DNA of 64,000 nucleotides from Azolla caroliniana (Eukaryota; Polypodiophyta). The notes below the pieces were generated by a model. It ran no database searches. It was not told the origin of the DNA and saw nothing but the letters and a program-made list of their open reading frames with translations. Every line of letters starts with the position of its first letter. Within the stretch, counting starts at the first letter, position 1. The position numbers and the translations under genes were made by a program. The stretch is taken from NCBI GenBank assembly GCA_043228905.1, contig JBHGNT010000122.1, positions 1 to 64,000 of the forward strand, written 5' to 3'. Of the stretch, positions 60,626 through 64,000 are shown piece by piece.

Positions 60626-63240
60626 ATGAAGATCACTTCCATTTTGGTCTTGAAATGCTCAGGTATCGATGCAGGATCTGAGCCAAAAATCCTTGCAAAC
60701 GCGTCTGATGTCAGTCATTTTGGTTACTTCCAACGTTCAAGCGCAAAGGAATTCATAGTTTTTGTTGCTCGCACCATAGCCAAACGAACCCCGCCGGGCC
60801 AACGCCAATCTGTACAACAAGAAGGTGTTTTTTCCTACTTCTTCTCTTTTGCATATCATGTGTTACTTTATTTCGATTCCTGGGGAGAGATCCTATGTTA
60901 TGTCAATTAGAGGTAAATTGTATATGCTAGATTACTAGGGTTTGGGGGTGACCAATGTGGTGTACACGACTATATTTAATATCCTAATATAGCCATGAGC
61001 TTAGAAGAAGCTAGAGCTATGTCACCACTAATTACCAATCTAGGGTAAGAAAAGGTCCATAAAAAACCAGGATGATCATGTTTTGAATAACACTTTAGCT
61101 AATAAAGAAAAAGTCTATAAAAAACCAGGATGATCATGTTGTGAATAGCACTTTAGCTAATAAAGAAAAAGTCCATAAAAAACCAGGGTGATCATGTTAT
61201 AAATAGCACTTTAGCTAATGAAGAAAAGGACCATAAAAAACTAGGGTTCCTATTATTTCTGTAGACGATTATGATGGGGTTATTGGCCGAGGATTGCCTT
61301 ATTATTCGGAGTTGATTCTTCTAGTGTAAGTACTTGATAATACCCAAATTACAGCCAGGAGCTCATGGTCCTAATCCATTGTTGAATGGCATATACTTTT
61401 TTGGTGGTTCTTATAGAAGATTCATGTGAAATGACATATTCTTAGTCACTGAGTTGATGGCATGATTAAGCTCATGCATAATTTTTTCTTGCACAAAAAT
61501 TTTCACATTCAATTTGTGTGGAAATGGATCTCACCACACTGTGTAAGAAAGTTGTTGACCTTTGTAAGTACCTTATCCAGGCATTAATGAGACTTGATTT
61601 CCTAGAACATTCTAGTTATGGTTAATCTACTTTTATCTTAATTTTAATACTTCATCTACTTAAAAGATGCTTATGAAATAAGTTATACATTCTTCTCTTT
61701 AGTGTGTATGGGATTGGCTCTTTTTGTGAACATTTTGTTGCCCATCATTCTCTCGCATTGCATTTTTAAGCTGTGCACAGTTGCTGGGACAGTAATGTCA
61801 ATTCTTGTTTCTCTGTTTTGTTTCTCAACTTCATTAGGACATGTGCATTTGATTGCGGTTACTTGACATTGTAATGTTTGTTTAGTCAAATATGGCTGTC
61901 AATTTTAATTGTTATGAATAATGATATTATGCACATTTAATCACATGCATAATGATGAACCGAGTTTCTGTAACTTCTGCGGAGAGTGATGGGCATGCTT
62001 AACCACATTTCCAGCAGTAAGTAAGAGAAAGGCTGTCCACAAAATTATCTACACATCAATGAATATTTATATTGAGAAACTTTGTTTATAATTCTCTTTC
62101 CATCTATTAATTTGTAACTTGTAATATTTTCGAAGTCATACATAAATTATTCTTCCATAATTTCAATTCCAGTTATGACATCTAATGAATAAATGATTGG
62201 TGCTTTGTTCCCTTTCTTACAGAGTATATGGTGCATGCTTACAATCGGAATGGACTTTGTGGCATTACATTTGTAGATGCACAATATCCTATGAGGAGTG
62301 CCTTTTCAGTAGTGAGCAAGGTATTATATATTTGAAGATGATGATAATAGGAAGGTAGAAGATGATGTTTAATGCTATATGACTTTGTACATTTAATTTA
62401 AAACTCATCAATGCTACATAGAAAGCAGCAAGAGTTAACTTATTGTAATCATGGGAGTGATAAGATTGGTCCTATGAGAAAAGAACTGAACTAAGCATTG
62501 GCTCAATTATTGGAATGCTGTTAACATCATGTTTCAGTTCTTTGATGGACAACAATTACAAGTTAAGGAGAGAATAGTAAGTTGTCTTAACGATGTCATC
62601 GAATGGCAGTGAGAGATCGACTTCTTGCAGGTTCTTGATGAATATGAGCGAGTATTTGGAAATTCATGGCAAAGTATACAGTCTGATAATACTGATGTAT
62701 GGCCATACCTTGATGAAGCCTTGGCAAAATTTCAGGTTTGTCGTGTTTAAACCTTATGATTGCCATGTAAGGTGGTGAACTTTCTTTGGTATCCTCTAAT
62801 TTCAATTTTTTTGGGCTCCTGCAGGACCCTAGTGAAGCTGACAAACTGTTTAAGATACAGAAGGAATTGGATGAAACAAAGCATATCTTGGTAAAATTTA
62901 TTGTGAAGAAACTTTGGGAGGAGAGAGAGAAGCAGTAATCTTGTTTATTGAAAATTATGTTTTGTGTTTTGCAGCACAAAACTATTGACAGTGTTCTTGA
63001 AAGAGGAGAGAAATTAGATTCTCTTGTAGAAAAGAGCTCTGACCTTAGTATGGCATCACAGGTGTGGATTATGTTTTTTTATTCTTTTAATTATCTAATG
63101 AACACTTCTAGTATGTATTTAATATAATGTGTTTTTTCTTCTTTCTAATTTTCTTCAATCTAATAAGAGGTTTTTTGTGGACCTGCAGCTGTTCTATAAA
63201 CAAGCCAAGAAAGCCAACCAGTGTTGCAGCATACTCTGAA
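60626..63240 (+). CDS. YKT6: YKT6-type longin R-SNARE
   Basis: Lipid-anchored R-SNARE that cycles between cytosol and Golgi/vacuolar membranes (family knowledge). Six exons: 60626-60824, 62223-62320, 62631-62735, 62825-62890, 62975-63061 and 63190-63240. They total 606 nt, 201 aa, near the usual 199. Longin domain at residues about 1-120 ([50 protein letters not shown]). The SNARE motif covers about 140-195, with the zero-layer Arg in [20 protein letters not shown]. The end, [15 protein letters not shown], carries two cysteines for palmitoylation and prenylation in place of a membrane anchor. Intron 1 (1.4 kb) contains a 58-bp minisatellite. Confidence 0.96.
61049..61245 (+). repeat. 58-bp minisatellite in YKT6 intron 1
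   Basis: About 3.4 units with starts at 61049, 61107, 61165 and 61223, each beginning gaaaa.g.cc/tataaaaaa and containing ccagg.tgatcatgtt and cactttagctaat.aa. The regular period is exactly 58. Confidence 0.92.
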
Positions 63241-64000
63241 AATGGAAATGCGCTTCTAAATGCTATTTTTTAATGAAAATGGAAAGGTCGAATGACAGGC
63301 TACTTTGAAACTATGTATTGTAACCTGCAATGTAAGTTTCTCCTCTTTTAATATTGCTTCAACTTACTATGTGTGTGTCGGATGGAAATTTTGGCAAATA
63401 ACATGCATTATAAGTCTGAAATTAAATAAATCAACTGACCTATGCACAAAGTAATGTTGATTTATTGTGCTTGTGTTTGCACCTTTATTAGTGAATTTAT
63501 CCAATTTTGATGGATTTTAAAACTTGCATCTCATTTCAAGTTATAGGTCGTAAAATGAAAAGTACTTGTTTGCTAGATTGTACTTGTGGTTGATGAGGAA
63601 CACTTCTTGGAAAAGATGCGTATCTTGGAAATAATAGTACGATACGGATACTTCTACGTGAAACAAGATTAGAATATAACATTGTTTGTTATGCCTTGTT
63701 CTTGATGTTATCAGATTGAATTGTGGGCTGTTTTTAGTGAATAACTTCTGGCATATTAAGCAAATATCACAAGAAGAGGTGATGGTATTTACTTGCGTGA
63801 TGTTGTCTATCTAGATCAATGTGGAGCTGGCTGAATAGAAAGTGTGTAATGCATGATGAAACATGCTTGCATGAAATGTTGATAATGAAGGTGTCAGAAA
63901 TATGAATTACTTGACCATTTTTTAGTTATCTTGGAATGCACACATCGAGCAATGGATGATTTCTGATCCTTACCGTGACTGCAGTCGCTTATATTGAATC
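63241..64000 (+). other. YKT6 3' UTR and downstream flank
   Basis: AATAAA at 63425-63430, about 185 nt after the stop, is a candidate polyadenylation signal. The rest is AT-rich, with no recognisable gene up to the window edge. Confidence 0.5.

Noticed and set aside
1-64000. CRISPR arrays, bacterial operons or Shine-Dalgarno sites
   Set aside because: The window is plant nuclear DNA with spliced genes. The tandem repeats seen have no spacer-repeat organisation.

Overview
This is nuclear DNA of a land plant, almost certainly a flowering plant. Five spliced protein-coding genes can be rebuilt exon by exon with GT-AG introns, and each has a total coding length divisible by three. They encode plant-type proteins: a BRUTUS-type haemerythrin/RING iron regulator, an SYP4-type syntaxin, a T-type cyclin, a peroxisomal dienoyl-CoA isomerase and a YKT6 longin SNARE. 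The spaces between them are AT-rich, full of GA/CT microsatellites and young minisatellites, and packed with retroelements. I cannot name the species.

Layout. 116-9530 (-): BRUTUS-like E3 ligase, 13 exons. 9.5-19.9 kb: microsatellites, a decayed LINE and a cluster of tRNA-derived SINE-like units. 19867-24787 (-): SYP4 syntaxin, 8 exons. 24.8-28.9 kb: SYP4 promoter with telo-box motifs, minisatellites and a clean solo LTR (27806-28376, target duplication AATAA). 28.9-42.7 kb: a three-layer retroelement nest. A decayed Copia element (A) is split by a young Copia element (B, 32664-41004, target duplication GTTGT, near-identical LTRs). Where B should carry most of gag, it carries a Penelope-like element (PLE) with two ORFs and no endonuclease domain. 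44024-50727 (+): cyclin T, with a LINE relic in its first coding intron. 53893-55094 (-): dienoyl-CoA isomerase ending in SKL. 56979-59.4 kb (-): a LINE with a 780-codon open frame, truncated at its 5' end. 60626-63240 (+): YKT6, ending in a CCSIL lipidation motif.

The host genes do not form a pathway. SYP4 and YKT6 are both SNAREs of the trans-Golgi/vacuolar system, but they sit 36 kb apart and this looks incidental.

The most interesting part is the PLE at about 33.1-36.97 kb. Its reverse transcriptase (catalytic YIDD) ends where endonuclease-bearing PLEs continue into GIY-YIG. Its RT frame is open for 780 codons, overlaps ORF1 by 538 nt and has no AUG for roughly its first 500 codons. About 160 nt downstream lies a compact sequence with a complete hammerhead-ribozyme core, preceded by a TATA-like box. 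A second curiosity is a SINE-like family at 16.7-18.0 kb with tRNA-like A/B boxes at both ends, pointing at each other.
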